Below, one piece after another: positions 1 to 6,400 of a stretch of 15,972 bases of DNA. How positions within the stretch are numbered: the stretch's first letter is position 1; every line of letters starts with the position of its first letter. The position numbers and the translations under genes were made by a program. This DNA is from Oscillibacter sp. (GTDB taxonomy: Bacteria > Bacillota > Clostridia > Oscillospirales > Oscillospiraceae): assembly GCA_003487665.1 (NCBI GenBank), contig DNFA01000011.1, positions 1-15,972 on the forward strand. The letters run 5' to 3'. The notes below the pieces were generated by a model. It was not told the DNA's origin, did not search any database, and was given only the letters and a program-made list of their open reading frames with translations.

Positions 1-347
1 CAAGGGCAAACACGCCTGACAGCGTGTCTTTCCGGCGCTTTTTGCTCTTTTCGCCTTGGCTTGCGCCAGCAAGCCTGCGGCTCAAAAACCAAAAATCACT
101 CGAAAATACATCGCTGGCAGGTGCGGAGCAGTTTTGCCGGAGCAGAAATGTGTCCAGACAAGAAAAGACCCGCAGAGAATACTTGCCGTATTGTCAAGGG
201 GCTTGACGCAGTATGGGCGCATTTCTGCCCGTCAAAACCGTGTCTGCCCTTGTCAATCGATGGTATCCTGATGGTAACACAACGGAAAATGGTTGTCAAC
301 ACGCGGCGGGTCTGGTACAATAAAAGAAACGGAGAGGAGGCGCGGCT
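1..347. other. Non-coding region upstream of the ModE-type gene
   Basis: I see no convincing gene here: the open frames lack ribosome sites and have no family-like composition. The left end holds an inverted repeat, ACACGC (10-15) with GCGTGT (22-27), followed by T-rich stretches (CTTTTTGCTCTTTT near 37-50). That could be the tail of a terminator for a gene to the left, but it is weak. Further right the motif TTGTCAA occurs three times (191-197, 250-256, 293-299), with a near-inverse CTTGACG at 201-207. The last copy overlaps the -35 box of the promoter for the gene at 348. Confidence 0.5.
293..321 (+). promoter_or_regulatory. Sigma-A promoter of the ModE-type gene
   Basis: The -35 box TTGTCA (293-298) and the -10 box TACAAT (316-321) are separated by 17 bp. 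The predicted start of transcription is near 328, leaving a leader of about 20 nt that contains the GGAGAGGAGG ribosome site (331-340). Confidence 0.6.
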
Positions 348-725
348 GTGGAAAAGAATATCACCGTGCGCCTGACGGCGCGTCTGTTCGCGGAGGAGAA
401 GTGCTACGGCCCCGGCGTGGAGCAGCTGCTGAAGGCGGTGGAGAAGCACCGGTCGCTGCGGGCGGCGGCGGCCTCCATGAGCATGGCATACTCCAAGGCG
501 TGGAGCATCATCCGCGCGGCGGAGCAGGGCTTCGGCTGCAAGCTGCTGCACTCCACCATCGGCGGCAGCGGCGGAGGCGGCGCAGAGCTGACGGACGAGG
601 CGCGGCAGATCATGGCGGCCTATGAGACGTACTGCGCCCGGTTGAACGAATACGGACAGGCGCTGTTCGGGGAGCTGTTCCCCTTCTGCGCCAGGGAGAA
701 TCATATTGACAGCACCCGGAAGTAA
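348..725 (+). CDS. ModE-type winged-helix transcriptional regulator (DNA-binding domain only)
   Basis: This 125-residue protein matches the N-terminal LysR-like winged helix of ModE, the molybdate-responsive repressor. Seen: a GPGVEQLL segment at about 21-28, a helix-turn-helix with AAAASMSMAYSKAW at about 40-53, and the typical ModE wing with the glycine run GGSGGGGAELT near residues 73-83. Start: GTG at 348 with GGAGAGGAGG 7 nt upstream. The molybdate-binding Mop/TOBE domains of full ModE (~260 residues) are absent, so it cannot sense molybdate in the classical way. It may respond through a partner, use another signal, or act constitutively. Such short forms often sit near molybdenum enzyme genes; here the hydroxylase genes are 8-15 kb to the right. 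The family is fairly sure; the target genes are inferred only. No terminator follows: the next gene's promoter overlaps its 3' end. Confidence 0.8.
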   Translation: MEKNITVRLTARLFAEEKCYGPGVEQLLKAVEKHRSLRAAAASMSMAYSKAWSIIRAAEQGFGCKLLHSTIGGSGGGGAELTDEARQIMAAYETYCARLNEYGQALFGELFPFCARENHIDSTRK

Positions 726-734
726 CGGTATAAT
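706..734 (+). promoter_or_regulatory. Near-consensus promoter of the CorC-type gene
   Basis: TTGACA (706-711), 17 bp, TATAAT (729-734): both boxes are perfect matches to the sigma-A consensus. The -35 box lies inside the last codons of the ModE-type gene. Transcription should begin near 741, giving a leader of about 180 nt before the TTG start at 921. Confidence 0.85.
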
Positions 735-740
735 GGTGCC

Positions 741-880
741 ATGCTACATCAGCAGGGAGGTTCTATCACAGGATGGACACAGCCGGCAGCGACTCTTGCC
801 CTGAACGAAATACGAATACGAATCGGACATAAGTAAGACATGACCTGTGCGCCGGGCACACAGGCCGTGTCTTTTGCGCT
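741..880 (+). ncRNA. Structured leader RNA, candidate riboswitch of unknown class
   Basis: Seen: a hairpin TCTATC-ACAG-GATGGA (762-777), a possible long-range pair CAGGG (753-757) with CCCTG (799-803), an alternative local pair GGCA (785-788) with TGCC (797-800), a triple ACGAA repeat (805-822), then an intrinsic terminator (835-875). The hairpin strand CACAGG (767-772) could instead pair with CCTGTG (844-849), the 5' arm of the terminator, giving a mutually exclusive antiterminator. This is the layout of a transcription-attenuating riboswitch. I tried to match the M-box, yybP-ykoY, NiCo and fluoride consensus sequences from memory and none fits. The gene controlled is a CorC-type transporter/efflux protein, so a metal ion is a natural guess for the ligand, but that is inference. 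Confidence 0.55.
835..875 (+). terminator. Intrinsic terminator inside the CorC leader (attenuator)
   Basis: AAGACATG (835-842) pairs with CGTGTCTT (866-873) with one G-U, and CCTGTG (844-849) pairs with CACAGG (859-864), around a 9-nt loop. T-rich sequence follows (TTTTGCGCTTTT). It lies between promoter and start codon of the next gene, so it is either an attenuator or the terminator of read-through from the ModE-type gene. Confidence 0.65.
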
Positions 881-906
881 TTTCGCCGGGAAGGGCGGAG
901 AGCAGG

Positions 907-913
907 AAAGGAG
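907..913 (+). promoter_or_regulatory. Ribosome binding site that fixes the TTG start at 921
   Basis: AAAGGAG (907-913) sits 7 nt before TTG at 921. No comparable site precedes the in-frame ATG at 840, which lies inside the terminator stem. Confidence 0.8.
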
Positions 914-920
914 ATCGATC

Positions 921-2267
921 TTGGAAACTTCTATAGGTTGGCTATTGCTTTTACAGGTGGTGCTTATTTTCCTCAACGCCGTTTTTGCCTGCGCGGAGAT
1001 CGCCGTGCTGTCGGTGAACGAGGTCAAGCTCAATAAAATGTGCGCCGACGGCAACCGGAAGGCGAAGCGCCTCAGCAAGCTGACGGCGCAGCCGGCGAAA
1101 TTTCTGGCCACCATTCAGGTCGCCATTACGCTGGCGGGCTTTCTGGGCAGCGCATTCGCGGCGGAGAACTTCTCCGACCCGCTGGTGGATTGGCTCATCG
1201 GGCTGGGCGTGACCATTCCGCCCGCCACGCTGAACACGCTGGTGGTCATACTGATCACCCTGATCCTGTCCTACTTCACGCTGGTGTTCGGCGAGCTGGT
1301 GCCCAAGCGCATCGCCATGAAGCAGTCGGAAAAGGTGGCGCTGGGCATCTCCGGGCTGGTGATGGTGATCTCTAAGCTGTTCGCACCCATCGTCTGGCTG
1401 CTGACCGTGTCCACCAACGGTATGCTGCGGCTCATCGGCATCGACCCCAACGAGGCGGAGGAACAGGTGGGCGAGGAGGATATCCGCATGATGGTGGACG
1501 CCAGCAGCGAAAACGGCGGCATCGACCACGAGGAGAAGGAGTTCATCCAGAACGTGTTCGAGTTCGACGACCTGACCGCCGAGGAGATCGCCACCCACCG
1601 CACGGACGTGGATCTGCTGTGGCTGGACGACACCATGGACGACTGGGCGGAGACGATACACAACACCCGCCACACCCGCTATCCGGTGTGCGAGGACAGC
1701 GCCGACAACGTGGTGGGCATCCTCAACGCCAAGGAGTATTTCCGGCTGGCGGACAAGAGCCGGGAGAGCGTTATGGCCGGCGCCGTGCGCGCACCCTACT
1801 TCGTGCCGGAGACCATCAAGGCCGACGCCCTGTTCCGCAACATGAAGCGCACCGGCAACCCGCTGGCGGTGGTGCTGGATGAGTACGGCGGCATGGTGGG
1901 CATCGTGACGCTGAACGATCTGGTGGAGGAGCTGGTGGGCGATCTGGGCAGCGATGACAGCAATATCCCGGACGATGACGAGCCCCGCATCGAGAAGCTG
2001 CCCGACGGCTCCCTGTCCGTTACCGGCAACGTGGAGCTGGACGATCTGGAGGATGCACTGGACATCGAGCTGGATCAGGAGGAGCACGACACCCTCACCG
2101 GGCTGGTGTTTGATGCGTTGGGCATGATCCCCGACGACGGGGAGCAGGACATCACGCTGGAGGCGGAGGGCATGCGCATCCATGTGACCTCCATTGCCGA
2201 CCATCAGGTGAATGCCGCGCAGGTGTGGCTGCTGCCCAAGGAGGCGCCTCCGGAGGACGAGGAATAA
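921..2267 (+). CDS. CorC/HlyC-type membrane protein (CNNM domain + CBS pair)
   Basis: A 448-residue protein of the hemolysin C/CorC (UPF0053) family. These are membrane proteins of the CNNM type implicated in Mg2+ or other divalent cation export and homeostasis; the name hemolysin is historical. Domains: DUF21/CNNM transmembrane region at about 1-190 (first hydrophobic helix within the first 25 residues, conserved FGELVPKRIA), a CBS-domain pair at about 205-330 (NVVGILNAKEY, LDEYGGMVGIVTLNDLVEE), and the C-terminal CorC_HlyC domain at about 345-430 (VTGNVELDDL). Start: TTG at 921, from the ribosome site and because translation from there begins directly with the membrane helix. An upstream ATG at 840 would add 27 residues encoded by the terminator stem and is rejected. 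The gene is monocistronic, with its own strong promoter, a structured leader and a downstream terminator. The transported ion cannot be told from sequence. Confidence 0.9.
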   Translation: METSIGWLLLLQVVLIFLNAVFACAEIAVLSVNEVKLNKMCADGNRKAKRLSKLTAQPAKFLATIQVAITLAGFLGSAFAAENFSDPLVDWLIGLGVTIPPATLNTLVVILITLILSYFTLVFGELVPKRIAMKQSEKVALGISGLVMVISKLFAPIVWLLTVSTNGMLRLIGIDPNEAEEQVGEEDIRMMVDASSENGGIDHEEKEFIQNVFEFDDLTAEEIATHRTDVDLLWLDDTMDDWAETIHNTRHTRYPVCEDSADNVVGILNAKEYFRLADKSRESVMAGAVRAPYFVPETIKADALFRNMKRTGNPLAVVLDEYGGMVGIVTLNDLVEELVGDLGSDDSNIPDDDEPRIEKLPDGSLSVTGNVELDDLEDALDIELDQEEHDTLTGLVFDALGMIPDDGEQDITLEAEGMRIHVTSIADHQVNAAQVWLLPKEAPPEDEE

Positions 2268-2308
2268 ACGCAAAAAAGAAGCACCCGCCGGGTGCTTCTT
2301 TTTTGCGT
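2268..2308. terminator. Bidirectional intrinsic terminator
   Basis: A perfect 19-bp stem (2268-2286 with 2290-2308) closes a 3-nt loop. The arms carry A6 and T6 runs so it can work on both strands. It lies between the stop of the CorC-type gene (2267) and the stop of the convergent small lipoprotein gene (2317). Confidence 0.9.
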
Positions 2309-2316
2309 TTCAGTGC

Positions 2317-2850
2317 TTAGCCCTCGACCACCAGATGGAAATACAGGGCGTTCATGCCGGTGCCGTCCAGCAGAGCCACCATGACGGGGCCGTCATCCTG
2401 CTCGATAAAGCTGCCGGCGTACTTGATGTCATTGTCCATGCTGATGCTGGCCAGCATGCCGTCCTCGGAGATGGTATAGGTGCCCGCGGTGACGGTGTCC
2501 GTGCCCTCGGTCAGGGAGACGGCGCCGTTCTCATCAAAATAGAAGGCGTACTCGTTATCCAGCTGGCTCAGCACCTCGTTGGTCTGATCCTCGGTCATCT
2601 GCTTGCCCTGTACATAGCCGCCGATGAACGTCCAGGTGGTGCCCGCCAGCTCGGGAGCGGCCACGAAGCGGTCGTTCAGGATGGCCATGATGCTGTCGCC
2701 CTCACCGGGAGTGGCGGCATCGTCACCGGTGTTGTCCTCCACCTGGGTATCGTCGCCGGAGTTGGTGTCATCGGTACCGGTGTCACCGCCGCAGGCCATC
2801 AGGCTCAGTGCCATGACCAGAGCCAGCAGGCAGGCAAAAAACTTCTTCAT
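2317..2850 (-). CDS. Small acidic lipoprotein, unknown function
   Basis: A 177-residue lipoprotein precursor. The signal peptide MKKFFACLLALVMALSLMAC ends in a lipobox (LMAC) with the lipidated cysteine at residue 20. A low-complexity acidic linker (Gly/Thr/Asp/Glu-rich, about 21-55) follows, then a folded-looking domain of about 120 residues with TWTFIGGYVQGK and alternating strand-like segments (AGTYTISEDGMLASI). That pattern resembles small beta-barrel or lipocalin-like lipoproteins of Clostridia, but I do not recognise the family with certainty. Start: ATG at 2850, with GGAGG 9 nt upstream; the longer frame reaching 3027 has no ribosome site and overlaps the next gene. It follows the clostripain gene in the same direction after an 82-nt gap that holds a weak terminator-like hairpin, so it may be co-transcribed in part or have its own promoter, which I could not find. 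Confidence 0.8.
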   Translation of the reverse strand: MKKFFACLLALVMALSLMACGGDTGTDDTNSGDDTQVEDNTGDDAATPGEGDSIMAILNDRFVAAPELAGTTWTFIGGYVQGKQMTEDQTNEVLSQLDNEYAFYFDENGAVSLTEGTDTVTAGTYTISEDGMLASISMDNDIKYAGSFIEQDDGPVMVALLDGTGMNALYFHLVVEG

Positions 2851-2878
2851 TGTGATATTCCTCCAAAATTCTTGTTTC

Positions 2879-2923
2879 CCGCCGATTCCGGCGGATGTAT
2901 TTATATAAACCGCAGAGCGGCTT
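2879..2923 (-). terminator. Weak hairpins between the clostripain and small lipoprotein genes
   Basis: Read on the minus strand, AAGCCGC-TCT-GCGGTTT (2923-2907) forms a 7-bp stem with one G-U, followed by ATATAAATAC, 9 nt after the clostripain stop. A second hairpin CCGCCG-GAAT-CGGCGG (2894-2879) follows without a T-run, close to the ribosome site of the next gene. They could be a leaky terminator and an RNA-processing or translation-control element. Confidence 0.35.
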
Positions 2924-2932
2924 ATACCCTGT

Positions 2933-4873
2933 TTATTCATAGACCGAGGTGGTGATATCCTCGCCGTCCACAGTGAACCCGATGCCCTGCGAATAGGCGC
3001 TGTTGCCCTGGGAATCCCGCATTTCAAAGATCATCAGATACTCGCCGTCCGGCAGCGCCTGCTCATAGAAGGCGGTGTCCGCCGTGACGGTCAGCGTTTC
3101 GGACTCGTATGCCTCGAAGCCGCTGTCCTCGCTCCAGTCGGAGAGGTACCACACCGTGGTGATCTCGTCGCCGGGCTTCAGCAGCCGCAGCTCCTTGTCG
3201 GCCATGCCGCTGTCGTCGATGCCCTGCCGCGCGCCCAGAATGCGCCATTCCTCGTCGGTGAAGTCATAGACCACCTGCAGGTTGTATGCCTCGCCGTTGA
3301 GCAGGACGGGCACGGAGTACAGGTTGTAGTCCTCGCCCTCGCTGGACAGCTCCATGTACACCAGATGGCCGTCAATACTGCCCCACACGCCCCGGAAGTT
3401 GTCGCTGAACACGCCGTTTTCCCAGTCGCAGGTCATGTCGTTGTCGGTGCCCAGCAGGAGCATGGCGTCGTTTTCCTCGTCCAGCCAGTACAGGCTGAAG
3501 CCGATGCCGGCCAGGATGCTGTCCGCCTCCGGCCCCAGCGTCAGGACGGCGTAGCCGTCGTCCGCCAGCGTCAGCGGCGCGTTGCTCCAGCCCATGGTGC
3601 TCAGGGATTCCACCGGCGCGAGCGTATCCACGCCCAGCTGCGCGATGTAGTCCATGCCGTCCTGATCCAGCTGGCCAGTGAGCTGATAGGCGTACAGGTA
3701 CTTGAAGGCCGCGCCTGCACCCTGCTGTATGTAGCCGTTCAGATCGTCCACGTCGCCGCTGTAGGAGTAGTAGCAGGAGAGCCCCGTTCCCTCGCTGCGG
3801 TATTTGCCGTTGACCCGATAGAGCACGCATTCGTCCAGTGCGTCCAGCACCGCCTGTGCGCCCGGCAGGGTGTCCGCCGTGTGCCGGGCAATGCCGCCCA
3901 GATCCACCATGTTGGTATAGCCCTGCTCGCGGGTGTTGCCGCCGTAATTCTCGGTGCCGGCCGCCGCACGGCTGAACCGGGACAGGAAGCCGGGATCCTG
4001 CGCCGCAGCGGACAGCGCCTGCGCGCCGAATTCCTCATAGGCGTCCAGCAGCCCCTGTATCTTCGTCAGGTCGGTGACGGACAGCGTGGCGCTGTCCTGC
4101 GTCTCCACCGCCTGGCAGCCCTCGTAATAGGCGTCGCAGATCACCTTGCCCAGCGCCGCGCCGTCCATGGACGGATCGTCCGCCAGCGCCTGTACCCACT
4201 GGGAGTAGTACCAGCCGTTGGCCGGCTCCGTCTCCTCGGAGGCCACCAGATAGTGGCTCAGGTCGCAGAAGGTGTAGGCCGTGTCCACGGTGGCCATCAG
4301 GCAGGTGTCGAAGCCCACCAGCTCCAGCGGAGGAGCCTCGGTGTCAGGCTCCCACACGGCGGAGAAGGCCTCGTACATCTCGCCCAGGGTCAGGGAGTCG
4401 TAGTCGTACAGCTCGTCGAAGGACGCGCCGGACACGGAGCCGCCGCCGTGGTTCCAGAACACCACCGCCGTTCTGTCGGCGGGATAGTTCTCTCTGGCGA
4501 AGCGCAGGAATTCCTCCAGCGTCTCGCTGTCGCCCATGCTGGCGGAGGGCTGCTCATCCACAAGGGTCAGACCCTCGCTGTCGTAGACGTAGCGCTGCAG
4601 CAGGCTGCCGTCTATGACCTCGTTCTGCCACTGTGCCGCGCCGCCTGTCTCGATGACCACGGTGACGTTCTCCGGCAAGGCCACCTCCAGCAGCTCGTTG
4701 AGATCGCCGGTGGCGAAGCCGCCCTCGCTCTCCAGATCGCTGCCGCACAGATACCAGTATACCGCCCAGCTGCCGTCCTCGCCGGAGGGCGCGGGCTCAT
4801 CGCCGCAGGCGGTGAGGGACAGCGCCATCACCAGCGCCAGCAGCAGCGCACTCAGTCGTTTCATCTTATTCAT
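2933..4873 (-). CDS. Clostripain-family (peptidase C11) cysteine protease lipoprotein
   Basis: A 646-residue secreted lipoprotein. The signal peptide ends in the lipobox LTAC with the lipidated cysteine at residue 23. The protease domain starts at about residue 36 (WAVYWYLCGSDLES). The catalytic dyad of family C11 is visible: His142 in FWNHGGG and Cys191 in GFDTCLMA. About 250 further residues rich in beta-strand patterns form a C-terminal region of unclear family. Known C11 enzymes cleave after Arg or Lys and are often activated by self-cleavage; that specificity is carried over by family only. Start: ATG at 4873, 2 nt after the stop of the preceding gene, with a GGGG stretch just upstream, so translation is likely coupled; an ATG three codons on (4864) is possible. 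An N-terminal extension to 5095 would overlap the upstream gene and lose the signal peptide. Its substrate at the cell surface is unknown. Confidence 0.88.
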   Translation of the reverse strand: MNKMKRLSALLLALVMALSLTACGDEPAPSGEDGSWAVYWYLCGSDLESEGGFATGDLNELLEVALPENVTVVIETGGAAQWQNEVIDGSLLQRYVYDSEGLTLVDEQPSASMGDSETLEEFLRFARENYPADRTAVVFWNHGGGSVSGASFDELYDYDSLTLGEMYEAFSAVWEPDTEAPPLELVGFDTCLMATVDTAYTFCDLSHYLVASEETEPANGWYYSQWVQALADDPSMDGAALGKVICDAYYEGCQAVETQDSATLSVTDLTKIQGLLDAYEEFGAQALSAAAQDPGFLSRFSRAAAGTENYGGNTREQGYTNMVDLGGIARHTADTLPGAQAVLDALDECVLYRVNGKYRSEGTGLSCYYSYSGDVDDLNGYIQQGAGAAFKYLYAYQLTGQLDQDGMDYIAQLGVDTLAPVESLSTMGWSNAPLTLADDGYAVLTLGPEADSILAGIGFSLYWLDEENDAMLLLGTDNDMTCDWENGVFSDNFRGVWGSIDGHLVYMELSSEGEDYNLYSVPVLLNGEAYNLQVVYDFTDEEWRILGARQGIDDSGMADKELRLLKPGDEITTVWYLSDWSEDSGFEAYESETLTVTADTAFYEQALPDGEYLMIFEMRDSQGNSAYSQGIGFTVDGEDITTSVYE

Positions 4874-4875
4874 TC

Positions 4876-5859
4876 TCAGATCCCCAACAGTTGTTTTTTC
4901 TTGGCTGCGAACTCCTCCTCGGTGAGGACGCCCGCGTCCAGCAGCGCCTTGTACTTCTGGATCTCCGCCACGGTGTCTACCGGCGCGGCGGACTGCTGCA
5001 CCGCGGCGACGGCAGCGGCGGCAGCGGCAGCGGCCACGGAAGCGCTGTCCGCAGAGGCGGCGGAGGCAGAGGCGGCGTAGGGATCCTCGTCCCACTGCTC
5101 GGTGCCGCTGGCATCCATGATGTGCAGCAGGGCGGCGGCCAGCTCATGCAGACCGTTCACATCGTCCTCGTATTCGTTGAGATACTCCGCCGTGCTGGGG
5201 TTGTAGCTGTCAAAATCGGGTGCGCCGATCTCCTCGCGGAAGCTGTGCCAGTAGGGATGCGCCAGCGTCAGCTCCACGGCGAATTTCTCCACCGGTTCCT
5301 TCATGTCGAAGGTGGGGCGGAAGCGGACGGGGCGGTGGTCGTCATCGTCCCGGTGCATGCGGCGATCCATCTCCTCCATGCGCTCGTAGTCGTGCACGTC
5401 CATGTAGAAGCGGTCGATGGCCGGCTGCATGGCGGTCACTCTGTCCGGCACGTCGCTGTAATGGCAATACAGCACGCCGTCCCTGGCCTCGAACAGCGGG
5501 CGGCCGTCCTCCGTGATGCGGAAGGACTTCAAGTTTTCCGGGCCGAACACGAAGCTGTCGCCGGCGCCGAAGCGCAGCAGGCGGTGGTCGGTGTCCAGCA
5601 CCAGCGAACCGCTCAGGAAGCCGAAGCTGCGGCGCATCGTCTCGGTGAACGCATCCCGCAGGGGCTTGTTCTCCTCGTAGCAGGCCATGTACGTTTCCAG
5701 ATCAGCCACGCGCATGGTGTCCAGCGTGCCGCCGGGCAGGTCGATCTTCGCCGCGCACTCCTTGCACAGCGGCATATCCTCCACCTTGGTGGGCAGCAGC
5801 CGGGGTGTGGGCGCGCCGCACAGCGGGCAGAGCTTCTTGTTGTTGCTGAACAGTCCCAT
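4876..5859 (-). CDS. Zinc-ribbon (DUF4428-like) protein with C-terminal SHOCT domain
   Basis: A 327-residue protein without signal peptide. The N-terminus carries a zinc ribbon, CPLC (Cys11/Cys14) and CKEC (Cys32/Cys35), as in DUF4428 proteins. A middle part follows with LVLDTDHRLLRFG and ENLKSFRITEDG, a strand pattern typical of that family. After it come a charged region (RRMHRDDDDHRP), a long alanine/serine linker (about 262-297), and a SHOCT domain in the last 28 residues (IQKYKALLDAGVLTEEEF). SHOCT is a short helical module thought to mediate assembly or membrane association. Start: ATG at 5859, because AGGAGG (5868-5873) lies 8 nt before it but only 2 nt before the alternative ATG at 5865. 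It follows the LemA-like gene by 18 nt and precedes the clostripain gene by 2 nt. The function is not known. Confidence 0.8.
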   Translation of the reverse strand: MGLFSNNKKLCPLCGAPTPRLLPTKVEDMPLCKECAAKIDLPGGTLDTMRVADLETYMACYEENKPLRDAFTETMRRSFGFLSGSLVLDTDHRLLRFGAGDSFVFGPENLKSFRITEDGRPLFEARDGVLYCHYSDVPDRVTAMQPAIDRFYMDVHDYERMEEMDRRMHRDDDDHRPVRFRPTFDMKEPVEKFAVELTLAHPYWHSFREEIGAPDFDSYNPSTAEYLNEYEDDVNGLHELAAALLHIMDASGTEQWDEDPYAASASAASADSASVAAAAAAAAVAAVQQSAAPVDTVAEIQKYKALLDAGVLTEEEFAAKKKQLLGI

Positions 5860-5867
5860 GATCATAT

Positions 5868-5873
5868 CCTCCT
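5868..5873 (-). promoter_or_regulatory. Ribosome binding site that decides the start at 5859
   Basis: AGGAGG on the minus strand lies 8 nt from ATG 5859 and 2 nt from ATG 5865. It therefore supports the inner start, giving a protein that begins MGLFSNNKK. Confidence 0.75.
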
Positions 5874-5877
5874 CATG

Positions 5878-6213
5878 CTATGCTGTTTTCTGACTTGTAC
5901 CGCAGCCGCATTCCGGCATGTCCGGCTCCCGGTGGAAGCCCATAAGATAGCCGGGGACGTGGATCAGCGGTCGGCGCAGTGTGTTGTTGTAATGCTCCGC
6001 CGCCTGGCGGTAGATGTCCTCGCAGCGGCGCAGCACCTGCGCTGCATCCGCGTCGCCGGAGGAGCCGGCGGCACGCCGCCGGCAGGAATCCATCTGACTT
6101 CTGGCGCTCTCCACCATGCTGTGCTGCTCCCGCAGACAGCGGCGCACCTCCCAGAACCACAGTATGACCAGCACGGATGTGCTGATGAGCGCTGCGATCC
6201 AGCCCATATACAT
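5878..6213 (-). CDS. Small one-TM protein with LemA-like C-terminal motif
   Basis: A 111-residue protein. Residues 4-21 form one membrane helix at the extreme N-terminus (GWIAALISTSVLVILWFW), followed by a basic, helical region (RRCLREQ; SQMDSCRRR). Residues 65-93 carry a run (EDIYRQAAEHYNN, then P at 82 and GYLMGF at 88-93) that resembles the YN...YN...P...GF core of the LemA family. LemA proteins are about 180-200 residues with an N-terminal TM helix and a helical bundle, so this would be a shortened version. Homology is tentative. The C-terminus has a Cys-Gly-Cys motif (102-104). Start: ATG at 6213 with GGAAGG 6 nt upstream; the frame continues to 6402 but that part crosses the divergent promoter region. 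It is probably the first gene of the minus-strand operon. Confidence 0.65.
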   Translation of the reverse strand: MYMGWIAALISTSVLVILWFWEVRRCLREQHSMVESARSQMDSCRRRAAGSSGDADAAQVLRRCEDIYRQAAEHYNNTLRRPLIHVPGYLMGFHREPDMPECGCGTSQKTA

Positions 6214-6252
6214 TGACCCCCTTCCGCAGGGATGCCTCCCCCTGCGGCTCAC

Positions 6253-6281
6253 ATCATAGCAGATGGGCGGAAAAATGTGCG
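6253..6281 (-). promoter_or_regulatory. Possible promoter of the minus-strand envelope operon
   Basis: On the minus strand, CGCACA (6281-6276), 17 bp, TATGAT (6258-6253). The -10 box is good (5 of 6); the -35 box is poor (3 of 6), so activation by a regulator would be expected. It overlaps the outermost of the 21-bp-spaced repeats upstream of the response-regulator gene. Confidence 0.4.
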
Positions 6282-6320
6282 CTCCCATTCCTGAAATGCG
6301 CGTTGGCACCCACGAAATGC
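6272..6320 (+). promoter_or_regulatory. Three direct repeats at 21-bp spacing, candidate LytTR operator
   Basis: GAAATGC occurs at 6293-6299 and 6314-6320, and a degenerate copy AAAATGT at 6272-6278. The spacing is exactly 21 bp each time, two helical turns. LytTR regulators such as AgrA bind paired direct repeats about 21-22 bp apart just upstream of -35 boxes. The last copy ends 10 bp before the -35 box of the LytTR gene itself, so autoregulation is likely. The first copy overlaps the possible promoter of the divergent operon. Confidence 0.55.
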
Positions 6321-6330
6321 AAAATCGCGG

Positions 6331-6359
6331 CTGACAAGTCCGGTTTTCTGTGGTAGAAT
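6331..6359 (+). promoter_or_regulatory. Promoter of the LytTR regulator/kinase operon
   Basis: CTGACA (6331-6336), 17 bp, TAGAAT (6354-6359): each box matches the sigma-A consensus in five of six positions. Confidence 0.7.
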
Positions 6360-6400
6360 ACCCGTGCATGATCTGCAAGACAGGCACAGGAGGGACTGCC

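Noticed and set aside
741..840. M-box (ykoK) magnesium riboswitch assignment
   Set aside because: The GAGG-hairpin start and CACAG run are faintly similar, but the conserved GCTGCTGCCC and GACGCCAA-GGGT blocks are absent, so I left the class open.
840..920. ATG at 840 as start of the CorC-type gene
   Set aside because: It lies in the stem of the leader terminator with no ribosome site; the TTG at 921 has AAAGGAG 7 nt upstream and opens directly into the first membrane helix.
951..2273. 440-residue minus-strand frame opposite the CorC-type gene
   Set aside because: His-rich shadow frame without recognisable domain or ribosome site.
3365..6216. Long plus-strand open frames (571 and 441 residues) opposite the clostripain and SHOCT genes
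   Set aside because: Low-complexity His/Gln/Val/Ala-rich translations with no start signal; the minus-strand proteins show catalytic and zinc motifs.
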